DNA of 64,000 bases from Moorena sp. SIO3I8 (GCF_010692325.1 NZ_JAAHHW010000005.1:46446-110445); one strand, 5' to 3'. Shown: positions 17,139 through 26,927, counted from the stretch's first letter. Numbers and translations: made by a program. The notes: generated by a model from the sequence alone, not told the origin.

Positions 17139-18581
17139 CTAAAACTTACTGGCCCAATCTTTAGCCCAGTTTAAGGTTTGAGTTACCTGTTCAAGGGTAG
17201 CGGCTTCACAGTAGAGTCGCAATAAGGGTTCAGTGCCACTAAAGCGAATCAGCAACCAGCTGTCGTTAGCTAAACGGAATTTGTACCCATCTGTGGTTTG
17301 GCAATCCACCACTGCCTGACCATTAATTTCTTGGAGAGGCTCGGTTTGTAATTGTTCTTGTATACGCGATCGCACTTCCATCCCCGATAGATGTAAATCG
17401 ATCCGGTCATAGGCAGAAGCATAGCCAGTTTGCTCTTGCAGACTCTTGTAGAGTTCACTTAAGTCTTTTCCAGATTTAGCGATCGCTTCTAATATATACA
17501 GTGCTGATAATAGAGCATCTCGCTCAGGAATATGGTTGCCATAGCCAATGCCTCCGGATTCCTCACCCCCTAGCAAAGCAGGAGTGGATAACATCCGGTC
17601 AGCAATATACTTATAACCGATAGCAGTCTCATAAACTGGCAAATTATACAGTGCTGCCACTCTAGGAATTAGGTCAGAACCACTAAGAGTTTTGACCACT
17701 TCACCACTAAAGTTACGTCGTGATGCTAGATGTTCAATCAGGATAGGAATCAGGATTTGGGGGCTAAGGAAATTGCCCTCACCATCAGCGGCTGCAATGC
17801 GATCGCTATCCCCATCAAATGCCAACCCAACCGCTAATTCAACACCCGGTTGACGCTGGTGATTCTGGAGCGCTTCAAATAGCTCAGACAGATAACCGGG
17901 TAAAGGTTCTGGGGATTTGCCACCAAATAAGGGATCCCGTTCGGCCTTAATTTCGATAATGGGTACCCCAAGAATCTTGTTCAAGCCTCCTGCTGCTGCA
18001 CCATTCATGACATGGGCAAATACAGTCAGTTTCTGCTGACTAATCAGCTGTTGAATCAGGGCAATATCAACCTTTTGTCTTAAAGCATCACAGTAACTTG
18101 ACCATGGGTCAAAGGTCTTTATACTCCCCTCTTTCTTAGGTGTAGCTGGTGCTTGAGAAAGTTTGGCTTCAATCTGTTTAGTTATTTCTAGAGGAACTGA
18201 TCCACCAAACGCTCCTTTCACTTTTAAGCCTAGGTAATTGCCAGGATTATGACTAGCAGTAATTACCAAAGCTCCCAAAGCATTTTGGGACTTGGCTGCC
18301 CAACTGAATGCTGGTGTAGGAGCATAACTGTTAGATAGTAAGACATCAAAACCAGCAGCTTGAACCACCTCTGCGGTTTTTTTGGCAAAGTCTTCTGCCA
18401 TGAAGCGTCGGTCATGACCCACTATAATCGTTTGGCTACCCGTGGTTTCCCCATAAGCATCTGCCAGAACTTGAGCAGCAACAGGGGCAACTATTGCCAA
18501 GCGCTCGAAGGTAAAATCGGCGGCAATGATACCTCGCCAGCCGTCTGTCCCAAATTTAATTGAATCTCCGGCAATCGCCAT
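17139..18581 (-). CDS. phosphoglucomutase/phosphomannomutase family protein
   Basis: The 480-residue alpha-D-phosphohexomutase has all four signature sites: FGTDGWRG near the start, the phosphoserine loop ITASHNPGNY (Ser110), the Mg-binding DGDSDR at 256-261, the sugar-specificity loop GEESGGIGYG, and the phosphate-binding RFSGTEPLLR near the C-terminus. It interconverts hexose 1- and 6-phosphates, feeding glycogen, sucrose and cell-wall precursor synthesis. The GEESGG loop and the 480-residue length match the cyanobacterial PGM/PMM type rather than the larger PgmA. It stands alone. Confidence 0.92.
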   Translation of the reverse strand: MAIAGDSIKFGTDGWRGIIAADFTFERLAIVAPVAAQVLADAYGETTGSQTIIVGHDRRFMAEDFAKKTAEVVQAAGFDVLLSNSYAPTPAFSWAAKSQNALGALVITASHNPGNYLGLKVKGAFGGSVPLEITKQIEAKLSQAPATPKKEGSIKTFDPWSSYCDALRQKVDIALIQQLISQQKLTVFAHVMNGAAAGGLNKILGVPIIEIKAERDPLFGGKSPEPLPGYLSELFEALQNHQRQPGVELAVGLAFDGDSDRIAAADGEGNFLSPQILIPILIEHLASRRNFSGEVVKTLSGSDLIPRVAALYNLPVYETAIGYKYIADRMLSTPALLGGEESGGIGYGNHIPERDALLSALYILEAIAKSGKDLSELYKSLQEQTGYASAYDRIDLHLSGMEVRSRIQEQLQTEPLQEINGQAVVDCQTTDGYKFRLANDSWLLIRFSGTEPLLRLYCEAATLEQVTQTLNWAKDWASKF

Positions 18582-18976
18582 AATAGTAGTATATAGTTAC
18601 TTAAATTTTAATACTCTGACGGCAAAATCCTAGCATTGGAAAGAGTTAGTGTCTTGGTGACCCGCCAAAGCCTGAGCTGGCTTGTGTCGCCATTTTGTCG
18701 TCATCTAGTAGTACTGATAGTAATTACTTAACTTAAGTCACTCTTTCGGGATTTTGTCCAGTGGGTGTATTGGCTACCACCATTGACGTTGGACCATTGG
18801 CTAGCACTGATGAGTTGCTCAGCAACCAAAGTTTTTCCTAAATGTAAGCGGGATATAGTCAGGTTTTACCCCTCTTGCGGACTCTTCCCTCTGTTCTAAA
18901 TCTCGATCAATCATCCCCCGACAAGGGCAACAGTTTCCTAGTGGTCGTTGCTGATATCCTGCTTAGGTCGGGCTGA
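18582..18976. other. intergenic region, nothing recognised
   Basis: About 395 bp with no open frame of note and no clear repeat or hairpin beyond short imperfect ones. It holds the phosphoglucomutase promoter on the right-to-left strand and the 3' end of the small gene at 18977. Confidence 0.5.
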
Positions 18977-19267
18977 CTAAGGCAGCTTCTTAAGTACAGA
19001 GATTAGATTCATGCGTTCAATGTAGGGCCAACCACCCTTTTCTTCAATATCCTTTAGCAAATCATATAGTTTCTGGCGAGTATCGGGCAATGAGGCTTGA
19101 AAGAACCCGTCTCGAATCTCGCCATGGACTTCCTCTAAACCCCTGAGTATAGCCAACAGCGCTAAGTTATCACCTTGGTAATTCTTTGCCAAAGAACGAA
19201 TATCAGCGGTAATCTCTAGTAATTTAGCCTGTAATTGCTCTGAATCCAAATCTTTATCCCGATCCAT
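18977..19267 (-). CDS. conserved hypothetical cyanobacterial protein
   Basis: From the ATG at 19265-19267 (MDRDKDLDSEQLQAKLLEIT) the product has 96 residues; the frame stays open further upstream, but that extension has unusual composition and is probably not translated. The protein is predicted all-helical, with DIRSLAKNYQGDNLALLAIL, HGEIRDGFFQASLPDTRQ and a well-conserved-looking end GGWPYIERMNLISVLKKL. No motif with known function is visible. It is divergent from psbO. Confidence 0.65.
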   Translation of the reverse strand: MDRDKDLDSEQLQAKLLEITADIRSLAKNYQGDNLALLAILRGLEEVHGEIRDGFFQASLPDTRQKLYDLLKDIEEKGGWPYIERMNLISVLKKLP

Positions 19268-19578
19268 TCCATCAAATAACTGTCGCAGTAAAGGCGGCTC
19301 TTCCCGTGTACAATGCTCTAAAGAACAGCTGAGGCTCACGGAATCGGTGCCATTTTTGCATGCCCTATGCCCCAATGGCAGTAGTTCAACCAAATAACAA
19401 GCTTCCCGATAGTTTGTGTGTAGCCCGACTTATAACATGGGTGTGGTGTGAATTGTGGATAATACTGGTCAATGCCTAGAGGGCAGCAGCTGTTTAACTC
19501 CTATTGCACCAGCAACCCAATTCCAGAACCAACCTAACATACATTTTTAGATCTGATTATTGACGATTGAGATTGACT

Positions 19579-20409
19579 ATGAAGTATCGTGCTTTGATTT
19601 GTGCCTTCCTGGCGTTATGTCTGGGGGTCTTTACAGCTTCCTGTTCTCCAGATATAGCAAGCTTGGAAAGTATCGAAGGACTGACCTATGACCAGATTAA
19701 AAATACTGGTTTAGCGAATAACTGTCCACAGCTGTCAGAAATGACTCGGGGTGCTATTCCTGTAGACCCCGACCAGTCCTATGAGATTGTCGATATGTGC
19801 GTACAGCCAACCACCTTCTTTGTCAAGGAAGAAGGAACTAAGCGCAAAGAGGCAGAATATCTTCCCGGCAAATTATTGACCCGTTATACCTCTAGCTTGG
19901 TTCAAGTGCGAGGAGACTTAGTTTTTCAAAAAGATGGTAGTCTGAAGTTTTTGGAAAAGGATGGTATAGATTTCCAACCCATCACTATTCAGTTGCCTGG
20001 AGGTGAGCAAGTCCCATTCCTGTTCACCATTAAAAAATTGGTTGCCACAACTGAGCCTGGTTTGGAGAGTATCAATGCTTCCACCGACTTTGTTGGCGAT
20101 TTCTACGTCCCCTCTTATCGGGGTGCTGTTTTCCTAGATCCCAAAGGTCGAGGTCTGGCTAGTGGTTATGATAATTCGGTTGCTTTGCCATCTCAAGCGG
20201 ATAGCCAAGAGTTTGCCAATGTTAAGAGCGCAGATGTGGGCGAAGGCACCATTGAGCTGCGCATAGCTCAAGTAGATAGGGAGAGTGGGGAAATTGCTGG
20301 TACATTCATAAGTGAACAACCCTCAGATACTGACTTAGGTGCTGATGAGCCAGAAGAAGTGAAAGTTCAGGGGATATTTTACGCTCGCATTCAACCAAAA
20401 CAAGCATAG
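19579..20409 (+). CDS. psbO: PsbO, manganese-stabilising protein of photosystem II
   Basis: From the ATG at 19579 (MKYRALICAFLALCLGVFTA) the product has 276 residues. A hydrophobic signal segment ends in a lipobox-like ASC at Cys22. The mature part has LTYDQIKNTGLANNCPQL and the second cysteine in VDMCVQPTTFFV, which form the conserved disulfide, followed by FLFTIKKL, GDFYVPSYRGA, FLDPKGRGLASGYDNSVALP and the C-terminal VQGIFYARIQP. PsbO caps the lumenal side of the Mn4CaO5 cluster. A TTG at 19567 would add four residues and is less likely. Confidence 0.97.
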   Translation: MKYRALICAFLALCLGVFTASCSPDIASLESIEGLTYDQIKNTGLANNCPQLSEMTRGAIPVDPDQSYEIVDMCVQPTTFFVKEEGTKRKEAEYLPGKLLTRYTSSLVQVRGDLVFQKDGSLKFLEKDGIDFQPITIQLPGGEQVPFLFTIKKLVATTEPGLESINASTDFVGDFYVPSYRGAVFLDPKGRGLASGYDNSVALPSQADSQEFANVKSADVGEGTIELRIAQVDRESGEIAGTFISEQPSDTDLGADEPEEVKVQGIFYARIQPKQA

Positions 20410-20479
20410 CTGACGTTGGTTTGAGTCTTGGAAGCCACTGACTCCCAGAATGGGAAATTGGCAAAAACGTTAATTGCTA

Positions 20480-20500
20480 AGGGGCGTATGCCCCTTTTTT
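20480..20500 (+). terminator. rho-independent terminator of psbO
   Basis: AGGGGC-GTAT-GCCCCT (20480-20495) is a compact GC hairpin ending directly in TTTTT, 70 bp after the psbO stop. Confidence 0.9.
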
Positions 20501-20748
20501 GATCGAAATGTGGCGTTTTCGATATCCTGTATGTATTATTAATAAACTTTCATCCTTTGTAATTCGGGATTATGGGTAAATTACTATTTTAACAAACTTA
20601 ATGGGAAATCTACAATTAAAGCAATAACATTATGATCAGGCCAGTGGTTGGATATTAATAAACTAGATTAACTAAATTACCTATGTTATCAAACCAAACT
20701 GCAGCATAAACTCACGCCAATAAAACTGAGCCCCTTTCTCTAAAAGGG

Positions 20749-20844
20749 ATGCAAGATAATATATTCCGGGGATTGGATCCGGGAAATTTTCAACCGGTAA
20801 TCCCACAACCATTACCAATTCGACCTGAACCATTACCAGGATAA
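20749..20844 (+). CDS. possible 31-residue proline-rich peptide
   Basis: An ATG preceded by AAAAGGG opens a frame that reads MQDNIFRGLDPGNFQPVIPQ and ends PLPIRPEPLPG before TAA. The regular proline pattern and clean frame in an otherwise AT-rich intergenic region suggest a real small peptide or the surviving C-terminus of a former protein; the frame is open for 13 more codons upstream without a start. It lies 100 bp before sigF on the same strand. Confidence 0.35.
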   Translation: MQDNIFRGLDPGNFQPVIPQPLPIRPEPLPG

Positions 20845-20945
20845 AAAATTTGTTCCATCCAGGAGAATTGGGATGAGTTAGGGGTCTGATAGCCGATTGT
20901 GATCTACTTGTGATCTACTTGTAATCTACCACATTAAACTTTGTT

Positions 20946-21722
20946 ATGGCGACTAACCTTAATCATAATATTAAGTATCAAAGCTTAACATTATTACAAA
21001 AGTACCAGCAATCTAAGACCTCTGAACTTCGCAATCAGCTAGTTGCTCTCAATTTAGGACTAGTGAGGAGAGAAGCTCATCATTGGGTCAATCAGTGTCA
21101 TGAAAGCTACGAAGACTTACTTCAGGTTGGCTGTATTGGCTTAATTGGTGCCATAGAACGATTTGATTCCACCAAGGGAATAGCATTTAGTTCCTTCGCT
21201 ATCCCCTACATTCGTGGTGAAATTCAGCACTATTTACGAGATCGGGGTTATTCAATTCGCATTCCTCGACGCTGGCTAGCACTACGGCAAAAGTCTGTGG
21301 AAATTACTCGAAATTTACGAGCAAGGTTAAATCGGCAACCGACAGAAGAAGAAATAGCAGCAGCATTAAACATCTCCCTAGAAGAATGGCAAGAAATTAC
21401 CCTAGCTCATCAAAATCGGGAACCTCTGAGCTTAGATACACCAGTGGGAGATTCAGAGGACAGAAACACCAGCTTGGGTGAGTTAGTGCCAGATCCTCGC
21501 TATCGCAGTTTTCAGCTGGCACAGGAAGACCAAATCCGCATTCAACAAGCCCTAGCTCATTTGGAAAAGCGCACTCGTGAAGTGCTGGAATTTGTTTTTT
21601 TACATGACTTGACCCAAAAAGAGGTAGCACAACGCTTAGACATCAGTGTAGTAACGGTATCCCGCCGCGTTAAAAAAGGCTTGGAAGCGTTGCAAAAGTT
21701 AATGAAACCGACACAAGATTAA
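20946..21722 (+). CDS. sigF: group 3 RNA polymerase sigma factor, SigF type
   Basis: The 258-residue protein lacks region 1.1 and has regions 2 to 4: LVRREAHHWVNQCHESYEDLLQ and GLIGAIERFDSTKG (region 2), FSSFAIPYIRGEIQHYLRD (2.4, promoter -10 contact), IRIPRR and RQPTEEEIAAALNIS (region 3), and EKRTREVLEFVFLHDLTQKE with VAQRLDISVVTVSRRVKKGL (region 4, -35 helix-turn-helix). This is the architecture of cyanobacterial SigF, which controls type IV pili, motility and surface polysaccharide in model species. No anti-sigma gene is adjacent. Confidence 0.9.
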   Translation: MATNLNHNIKYQSLTLLQKYQQSKTSELRNQLVALNLGLVRREAHHWVNQCHESYEDLLQVGCIGLIGAIERFDSTKGIAFSSFAIPYIRGEIQHYLRDRGYSIRIPRRWLALRQKSVEITRNLRARLNRQPTEEEIAAALNISLEEWQEITLAHQNREPLSLDTPVGDSEDRNTSLGELVPDPRYRSFQLAQEDQIRIQQALAHLEKRTREVLEFVFLHDLTQKEVAQRLDISVVTVSRRVKKGLEALQKLMKPTQD

Positions 21723-21826
21723 TTTTAACACTATTATTTGGTGAAGCATAATAATCTAAAATTATAGACAATTATATACAGCTGGCAAAGTAACTGGACT
21801 TGATAGCTAAGTCATCGCTGAAACGC

Positions 21827-21880
21827 GCTTTGGGCTTCTTGGATTGGGTGTTATTGCCCATAGCATGCCCAAAGCCTTTT
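21827..21880 (+). terminator. possible terminator after sigF
   Basis: GCTTTGGGC at 21827-21835 pairs with GCCCAAAGC at 21867-21875, followed by CTTTT. The 31-nt loop is large, so termination is uncertain. Confidence 0.45.
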
Positions 21881-21996
21881 GCTTAGAGTCTCCAGTTTTG
21901 GAAGTTTGCCAAAAAAATCCGATCTTTAAAGAAGTTGGTGCCACAGATCGATAACTTCAAGGGTATGCTCGGATAAAGCGTTATTTTTAGGTGGTC

Positions 21997-22953
21997 ATGG
22001 GTAAAGTATCATGCATCGTATGGGTGAGTGTGCTGGCTCTGCTGATAGGAGGCTGTCAACCGGGTAGAAACACTGAACAGGGGGAGCCGACTACCCCTAA
22101 ACCGACGCCGGTGGCTTCCCCGGATAGCACCAAACCTTCTCCTCCTGTAGCTGAATTTGCTCCTAAATCTCCGGAAACACCGGAGCAGGAAAAGGTAATA
22201 CCAATACCACCATTGATCACCACCTTGCCAAGCAATGAAGTAAGAAATCGGATTGATAAGGGACGTCTTGACCCGTTTGCGGCAATTTCAGTGCAACCAG
22301 AGGTGGAGATTGTGCCGAATCCTGGCAGACCAAGTAGCTCCCCTACGAGGGTACAACCTCTGACTCCTCCACCAGGAAGACCGGCTTTGCGATCGCGTCC
22401 TGGAACCGGAGGTAGTGTAGCGGTACCCCCCAGCCCCTCAAGAGCTAGCCGTCCCAGCCCCTCAAGAGCTAGCCGTCCCAGCCCCTCAAGAGCTACCAGG
22501 CCCGACCGTAAGCCTCCAAGCTCATCAATCCCTAGAAAGTCTCCTGGCTCATCAAGAGGAAATGTTTTGCCAAGGCCCCAGAACACTCGGCCTACAGAGA
22601 CTAGCATTGCTAAACCTGCTTCAAAACCAGACAATAGCTCTGTTGCCGAGGATGGTATCCCCCCTATCCCTCCTGAATTTGATCTGCAACTGCCAATCCT
22701 ACCAGAACCAGAACTGGCCAATAATGTTAGTGTCACAGGGGTAGTTGATAATGGTAGGGGTGTCTATTACGCTATCCTAGATGTCCCTAATGAGCCTAGT
22801 CGTAGCGTTCAAGTTGGACAGTTTATATTAGGCGGACAAGTGCTAGTAAAGCGAATTGAAATGTATAGAGGCTTAGATCCAGTGGTGATTCTGGAAGAAA
22901 ATGGTGTTGAAGTGTCTAGACGAGTTGGCGAAAACTCAGGATCAGCTTCTTGA
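21997..22953 (+). CDS. proline-rich lipoprotein
   Basis: The ATG at 21997 follows AGGTGG at 21990-21995 and gives 318 residues; a GTG at 21991 is an alternative. Residues 1-20 form a signal peptide with lipobox LIGGC, so the mature protein should be lipid-anchored. Residues about 25-220 are Pro/Ser/Lys-rich and disordered, with three tandem RPSPSRA units at about 22434-22495. The last 85 residues form a compact domain (VSVTGVVDNGRGVYYAILDV; SVQVGQFILGGQVLVKRIEM; PVVILEENGVEVSRRVG) that resembles beta-rich pilus-assembly/PilP-like periplasmic domains. Function unknown; the position after sigF fits envelope or pilus biology but is only suggestive. Confidence 0.75.
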   Translation: MGKVSCIVWVSVLALLIGGCQPGRNTEQGEPTTPKPTPVASPDSTKPSPPVAEFAPKSPETPEQEKVIPIPPLITTLPSNEVRNRIDKGRLDPFAAISVQPEVEIVPNPGRPSSSPTRVQPLTPPPGRPALRSRPGTGGSVAVPPSPSRASRPSPSRASRPSPSRATRPDRKPPSSSIPRKSPGSSRGNVLPRPQNTRPTETSIAKPASKPDNSSVAEDGIPPIPPEFDLQLPILPEPELANNVSVTGVVDNGRGVYYAILDVPNEPSRSVQVGQFILGGQVLVKRIEMYRGLDPVVILEENGVEVSRRVGENSGSAS

Positions 22954-22984
22954 GGTAACCTCAGGGTACAGTGTTAACTGTTAG

Positions 22985-23220
22985 GTGTTAGGTAAGCATT
23001 CAGCTATCAGCCGTCAGCCATCAGCCATTCCCGTACCGTGGCCCAAAAGCCTTTGGCCTTGGCTGACGCTACTAATTGTGCTGATTTTATGAAAAAGTAT
23101 TAGTAGCGTACGCTATGGGCATAAACTGTTGCCGTAGCGTTGCCACAGACCTTTGGCTGATAGCTGATACGCGACACGCTGATAGCTAAAGGTGTTAGGA
23201 ATTGGGTTAATGGTTCTGCT
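22985..23220. repeat. dispersed repeat cluster (TCAGCCA heptamers and GTAGCG palindromes)
   Basis: AGCTATCAGCCGTCAGCCAT-type heptamers are followed by degenerate copies of the palindrome family (CCAAAAGCCTTTGGCC, CCGTAGCGTTGCC, GATACGCGACACGC). No coding potential is visible. Confidence 0.75.
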
Positions 23221-23252
23221 ACTTAATCCCTAATACAAGGTACCCTAGGATC

Positions 23253-23540
23253 ATGGAGCAGTGTAAACTATTGCGTTATCAAATTAGTTGTGCTGGTTTA
23301 CCCTTGGCAGTTTATCGAGAGGTAGCTGCCCATTTACGGCAAGTGACAGGGGTAGACGCTGATTTACTACCCCAAACATCCCAGCAGTTTGATTACAATC
23401 AGAGTCAGGTTGGTGGATTGTGGATTGAGTATGGCGAGACTGCTGATAAAGTAGAAAGAGAACGGGTCAAGCAAATTTTGTCCTATTATCAAAATCGCTA
23501 TGGTGCCTGGGAAGAAGACACTTCCGATGGTGGACACTAG
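23253..23540 (+). CDS. conserved hypothetical cyanobacterial protein
   Basis: A 95-residue soluble protein (MEQCKLLRYQISCAGLPLAV; AAHLRQVTGVDADLLPQTS; VGGLWIEYGETADKVERERV) ending in an acidic tail. It is predicted alpha/beta with no cysteine cluster or membrane helix. It lies 27 bp upstream of hisS on the same strand and is probably co-transcribed with it. I do not recognise a characterised function. Confidence 0.75.
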   Translation: MEQCKLLRYQISCAGLPLAVYREVAAHLRQVTGVDADLLPQTSQQFDYNQSQVGGLWIEYGETADKVERERVKQILSYYQNRYGAWEEDTSDGGH

Positions 23541-23567
23541 CTCAAATGATGGGGAAGCAAAACGTTA

Positions 23568-24851
23568 ATGGGTTTAATCCAGGCTTTACGAGGAACACGG
23601 GATATCCTGCCAGACGAAGTTGGATATTGGCAGCAAGTAGAAGCGATCGCACAACAGATTCTCAATAGAGCGGCTTATCGAGAAATTCGTGCTCCCATTT
23701 TTGAGCGCACTGAACTGTTTGAACGGGGGATTGGGGAAGCTACTGATGTGGTAGGGAAGGAAATGTATACCTTCAACGACCGGGCAACCCCTCCTCGTTC
23801 CGTGACACTACGTCCAGAAGGGACAGCGGGAATAGTGCGAGCTTATATTCAAAATAGCCTCTATGCTGCTGGTGGAGTACAACGCCTCTGGTATACTGGT
23901 CCGATGTTTCGCTATGAAAATCCCCAAGCTGGACGACAGCGACAGTTTCATCAATTGGGGGTAGAGGTGATTGGTTCTCGTGATGCCAGGGCAGATGCAG
24001 AAGTAATTGCGATCGCAAAAGATATCCTAAATACCTTGGGTCTAGTTAACCTGAAACTTGACCTTAATTCTGTCGGTAGTACCGAAGACCGTCAAAAGTA
24101 CCGACAGGCGCTGGTAGATTACCTTACTCCTTACAAAGATGAGTTGGACGAAGATTCTCAAGACCGTTTAACTCGCAATCCCCTCAGGATTTTAGATAGT
24201 AAAGACAAACGCACTCAAGAGATTGCTCAGGATGCTCCGAGTATATTAGACTATCTAAGTTCAGAGTCCCAAAGTCATTTTGATCAGGTAAAGCAGTTGT
24301 TGAAGGATAATGGGATTAGTTACCAGCTTAATCCTCGCTTGGTGCGGGGGTTGGATTACTACACCCACACTGCATTTGAAATTATCTCTGATGACTTAGG
24401 CGCTCAAGCAACGGTTTGTGGTGGTGGTCGCTATGACGGATTAGTCGATGAATTGGGGGGAAATAAAACTCCAGCCGTTGGTTGGGCGATTGGTTTGGAG
24501 CGTTTAGTGATTTTGCTGCAACAACTGCAAGCTTCACCAGCCCTAGCGCTAGATTTTTATCTAGTATCCAGAGGTGAAGTAGCTCAAGCTCAAGGATTGA
24601 AACTGGCTCAGCAACTGCGCAAAGCTGGGTTAGCTGTAGAACTGGACTTGAGTGGAAGTGCTTTTGGTAAACAGTTTAAGCGAGCTGACCGCAGTGGTGC
24701 GGTGGGTTGTTTAGTGATCGGAGATGCTGAAGCTCAGAGCAACACCGTGAATTTGAAATGGCTGGCCTCTGGGGAACAAGAAACTATGACCCAAGCTGAT
24801 TTATTGGATAAAACTGAGCAGTTAAAAGAGCAGATAGAACAATTGCGTTGA
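23568..24851 (+). CDS. hisS: histidyl-tRNA synthetase
   Basis: The 427-residue class II synthetase starts MGLIQALRGTRDILPDEVGY. Motif 1 and 2 regions are TLRPEGTAGIVRAYI and MFRYENPQAGRQRQFHQLG; the HisA/HisB histidine-binding loops are LVRGLDYYTHTAFEI and VCGGGRYDGLVDELGG; motif 3 is VGWAIGLERLVILL. The C-terminal anticodon-binding domain (DFYLVSRGEVAQAQGLKLAQ onward) is complete. Cytosolic enzyme that charges tRNA-His. Confidence 0.97.
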   Translation: MGLIQALRGTRDILPDEVGYWQQVEAIAQQILNRAAYREIRAPIFERTELFERGIGEATDVVGKEMYTFNDRATPPRSVTLRPEGTAGIVRAYIQNSLYAAGGVQRLWYTGPMFRYENPQAGRQRQFHQLGVEVIGSRDARADAEVIAIAKDILNTLGLVNLKLDLNSVGSTEDRQKYRQALVDYLTPYKDELDEDSQDRLTRNPLRILDSKDKRTQEIAQDAPSILDYLSSESQSHFDQVKQLLKDNGISYQLNPRLVRGLDYYTHTAFEIISDDLGAQATVCGGGRYDGLVDELGGNKTPAVGWAIGLERLVILLQQLQASPALALDFYLVSRGEVAQAQGLKLAQQLRKAGLAVELDLSGSAFGKQFKRADRSGAVGCLVIGDAEAQSNTVNLKWLASGEQETMTQADLLDKTEQLKEQIEQLR

Positions 24852-25139
24852 GTGTTGAGTGTTGAGTTGCGTAGGGTGTGTTAGGGGAGCCTTGATATTT
24901 GGCCTCTAGCCCTTGGTTAGGTTGCTGCCCGTAACGCACCACTGCTGGTTCAAACAACTGTTAGGAGATGCACCCTTGAGTGTTCAGTGTTAACACTCAA
25001 GAACGTCGTATTATTTCGTAGTGACACATCAATGCTTTGAGATAAGTATGGGTATCCTTAGGTTATAAAGAAAGGGGTTAGCATCCTGAGGATGCTGCGC
25101 TACCTACCATCTCACCTGTAGAGTTCCCCAGCTGCTGCT

Positions 25140-26669
25140 ATGCTACCAATACCGGATTACTTAATTGCCCTGACTATAGTACTGGTGGTAATCCCATCAG
25201 TATTCGTAATTTTACTACGTTTTGCTCTCCATACCCATCTTTTATCCCTAGGGAAGCGAGTAAGAAGACTAATCCATGGACAGCCTCGTGGGAAAAAACC
25301 CAGAATTGTAGAGGAGCTAGAAAGACGGTTCTCAGATGCTAGCCGACATTTAGAGCAGGTCAATACAGGCGCATTAATTGACCAAGCCTACAGCCACGAG
25401 AAAGTTGTTGGCATATCTTGTGACCAAATTGATTACATTGGTCGGATTATGCCTAGCTTACTGTTATCCTTTGGCTTACTAGGTACCTTTATCGGCATCA
25501 CCATCAATTTGTTAGCACTGAGTCAAACAATCAGTCAATCTGATGCTACCGATATCAATACTTTAGTTAACCAATTACAGCAACCCCTAGAAGGGATGGG
25601 AATTGCTTTTACCACTAGCTTAACCGCTATCTTTTTTAGTGCTGTCTTAACCGTAGTTAACGTCGCCTTCAATACAGGGCTAGCGAAAAACAATCTAATT
25701 AGTTACTTAGAAGATTACTTGGATAATATTTATCAGCCGAGTTTAGCAGGGCAAACACGCCTGGATGTATTGGTTCAGGGGATGTCCAATATCTTTGAAA
25801 GCTTTTTGGCGAGATTTGGTCAGACTGTTCGAGAAGCAGTGGAATCATCACTACGAGAAAAAGTGCAAGAAATTGCTGATGCTAACACTCAAGTGCTTAA
25901 ACTAGCCGAAAATTCTTACAATAGATTCTTCCAAGCTGCTAGTACTATCGCCAGAAGTGCTGAGGAATTTCAGCTAGCTGCTGCTCAATTTACCCAAGTT
26001 GCTCAAACCTTTGAGCATAGCCAGTTTCCTCAAAAATTATCTAAGGCTACAGTAGATTTAACTAGAACCCAAAGCAGTTTCTCTGAGTCAGCTAGTATGC
26101 TATCGCAATCAGTGCAAGGGATGGGAGTAGCAATGGCTGAACTTCAACGTCATGGGGTTAAGTTGGTAAAATTGGCAGAAGAAATCAGTGCCCTCAGACA
26201 ATCTTCTATAGATGTAGTAAAACAGCATCATCACAGTCAACAAGCCCTAGGGAAGATTATCCCCCAACTTCAGCAAGGAGCACAGGGATTTCAGTCAGCG
26301 ATCGCTCGGCTTGATCAATTAGAGCAACGGATTGTTTCTCGAACTGATAGCTTGAGTGACGTTCAGGCTGAATTGGCTAAGTTAGTGTCAAATGTTAAAA
26401 GCTATACCGAAGGAGTAAGTCTGGGAATTCAGGCTTTAGGCGATCGCCTTGATCAAAGTCTTACTCAGCAAGCTAATACTGACCAGCATAATTATGAAAT
26501 TATGCGACACAATCTTGAAAAAGTTGTCAATCATCTTAATAACACTAATCAGGAAATTGCTAAGATTAGCCAAAAACTGAATGAGTCCAATCAAATCGAT
26601 GGTTCAACTCGCATAACCCAAGATATGACTGTAGGAGAGCTAGTCAGGCGTTTGAGCAGTGAACGATAA
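25140..26669 (+). CDS. ZorA-like MotA/TolQ/ExbB-family stator subunit with long cytoplasmic tail
   Basis: The 509-residue protein has three membrane helices (about 7-30, 103-127 and 153-178), the last two forming the MotA/TolQ/ExbB channel core: IMPSLLLSFGLLGTFIGITI and EGMGIAFTTSLTAIFFSAVL. Residues about 190-509 are a long helical, coiled-coil tail rich in Gln, Ser and Leu. This three-helix core plus long intracellular tail is the ZorA architecture, unlike flagellar MotA (four helices) or ExbB/TolQ (no tail). It precedes a MotB/ZorB-like gene by 258 bp on the same strand. It would form a proton-driven pentameric motor in the inner membrane. An ordinary TolQ/ExbB-like role is the alternative. 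Confidence 0.7.
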   Translation: MLPIPDYLIALTIVLVVIPSVFVILLRFALHTHLLSLGKRVRRLIHGQPRGKKPRIVEELERRFSDASRHLEQVNTGALIDQAYSHEKVVGISCDQIDYIGRIMPSLLLSFGLLGTFIGITINLLALSQTISQSDATDINTLVNQLQQPLEGMGIAFTTSLTAIFFSAVLTVVNVAFNTGLAKNNLISYLEDYLDNIYQPSLAGQTRLDVLVQGMSNIFESFLARFGQTVREAVESSLREKVQEIADANTQVLKLAENSYNRFFQAASTIARSAEEFQLAAAQFTQVAQTFEHSQFPQKLSKATVDLTRTQSSFSESASMLSQSVQGMGVAMAELQRHGVKLVKLAEEISALRQSSIDVVKQHHHSQQALGKIIPQLQQGAQGFQSAIARLDQLEQRIVSRTDSLSDVQAELAKLVSNVKSYTEGVSLGIQALGDRLDQSLTQQANTDQHNYEIMRHNLEKVVNHLNNTNQEIAKISQKLNESNQIDGSTRITQDMTVGELVRRLSSER

Positions 26670-26684
26670 ACCTGGCAAATCGTT

Positions 26685-26735
26685 AGCTGTCAGCCGTCAG
26701 CTGTCAGCCGTCAGCTGTCAGCCGTCAGCTAAAAG
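26685..26735. repeat. GTCAGCC/GTCAGCT heptamer repeat
   Basis: Seven consecutive seven-base units alternate GTCAGCC and GTCAGCT in the gap between the two motor genes. Related TGAATGC/TGATAGC units lie at 26850-26880. They are common filler repeats in this window. Confidence 0.85.
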
Positions 26736-26927
26736 CTCACGCGTGCGCGTTCAGCTTAAAATAAACCTCTTTAGGGAGAATTTAATAGTTCGAGAATAAT
26801 CAGAATTGAAAGTCTGGGAATTTGCCCATATAAGCATATGCCCGTAGCCCATAAGCTGAATGCTGAATGCTGAATGCTTACAGCAAATGACTAATACTAA
26901 TTATAAGATTGACAGAGAATTGATAAA

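Noticed and set aside
22056..22736. 226-residue open frame opposite the lipoprotein gene
   Set aside because: Glycine/leucine-rich shadow of the Pro/Ser-rich coding sequence; it lacks a ribosome site and family motifs.
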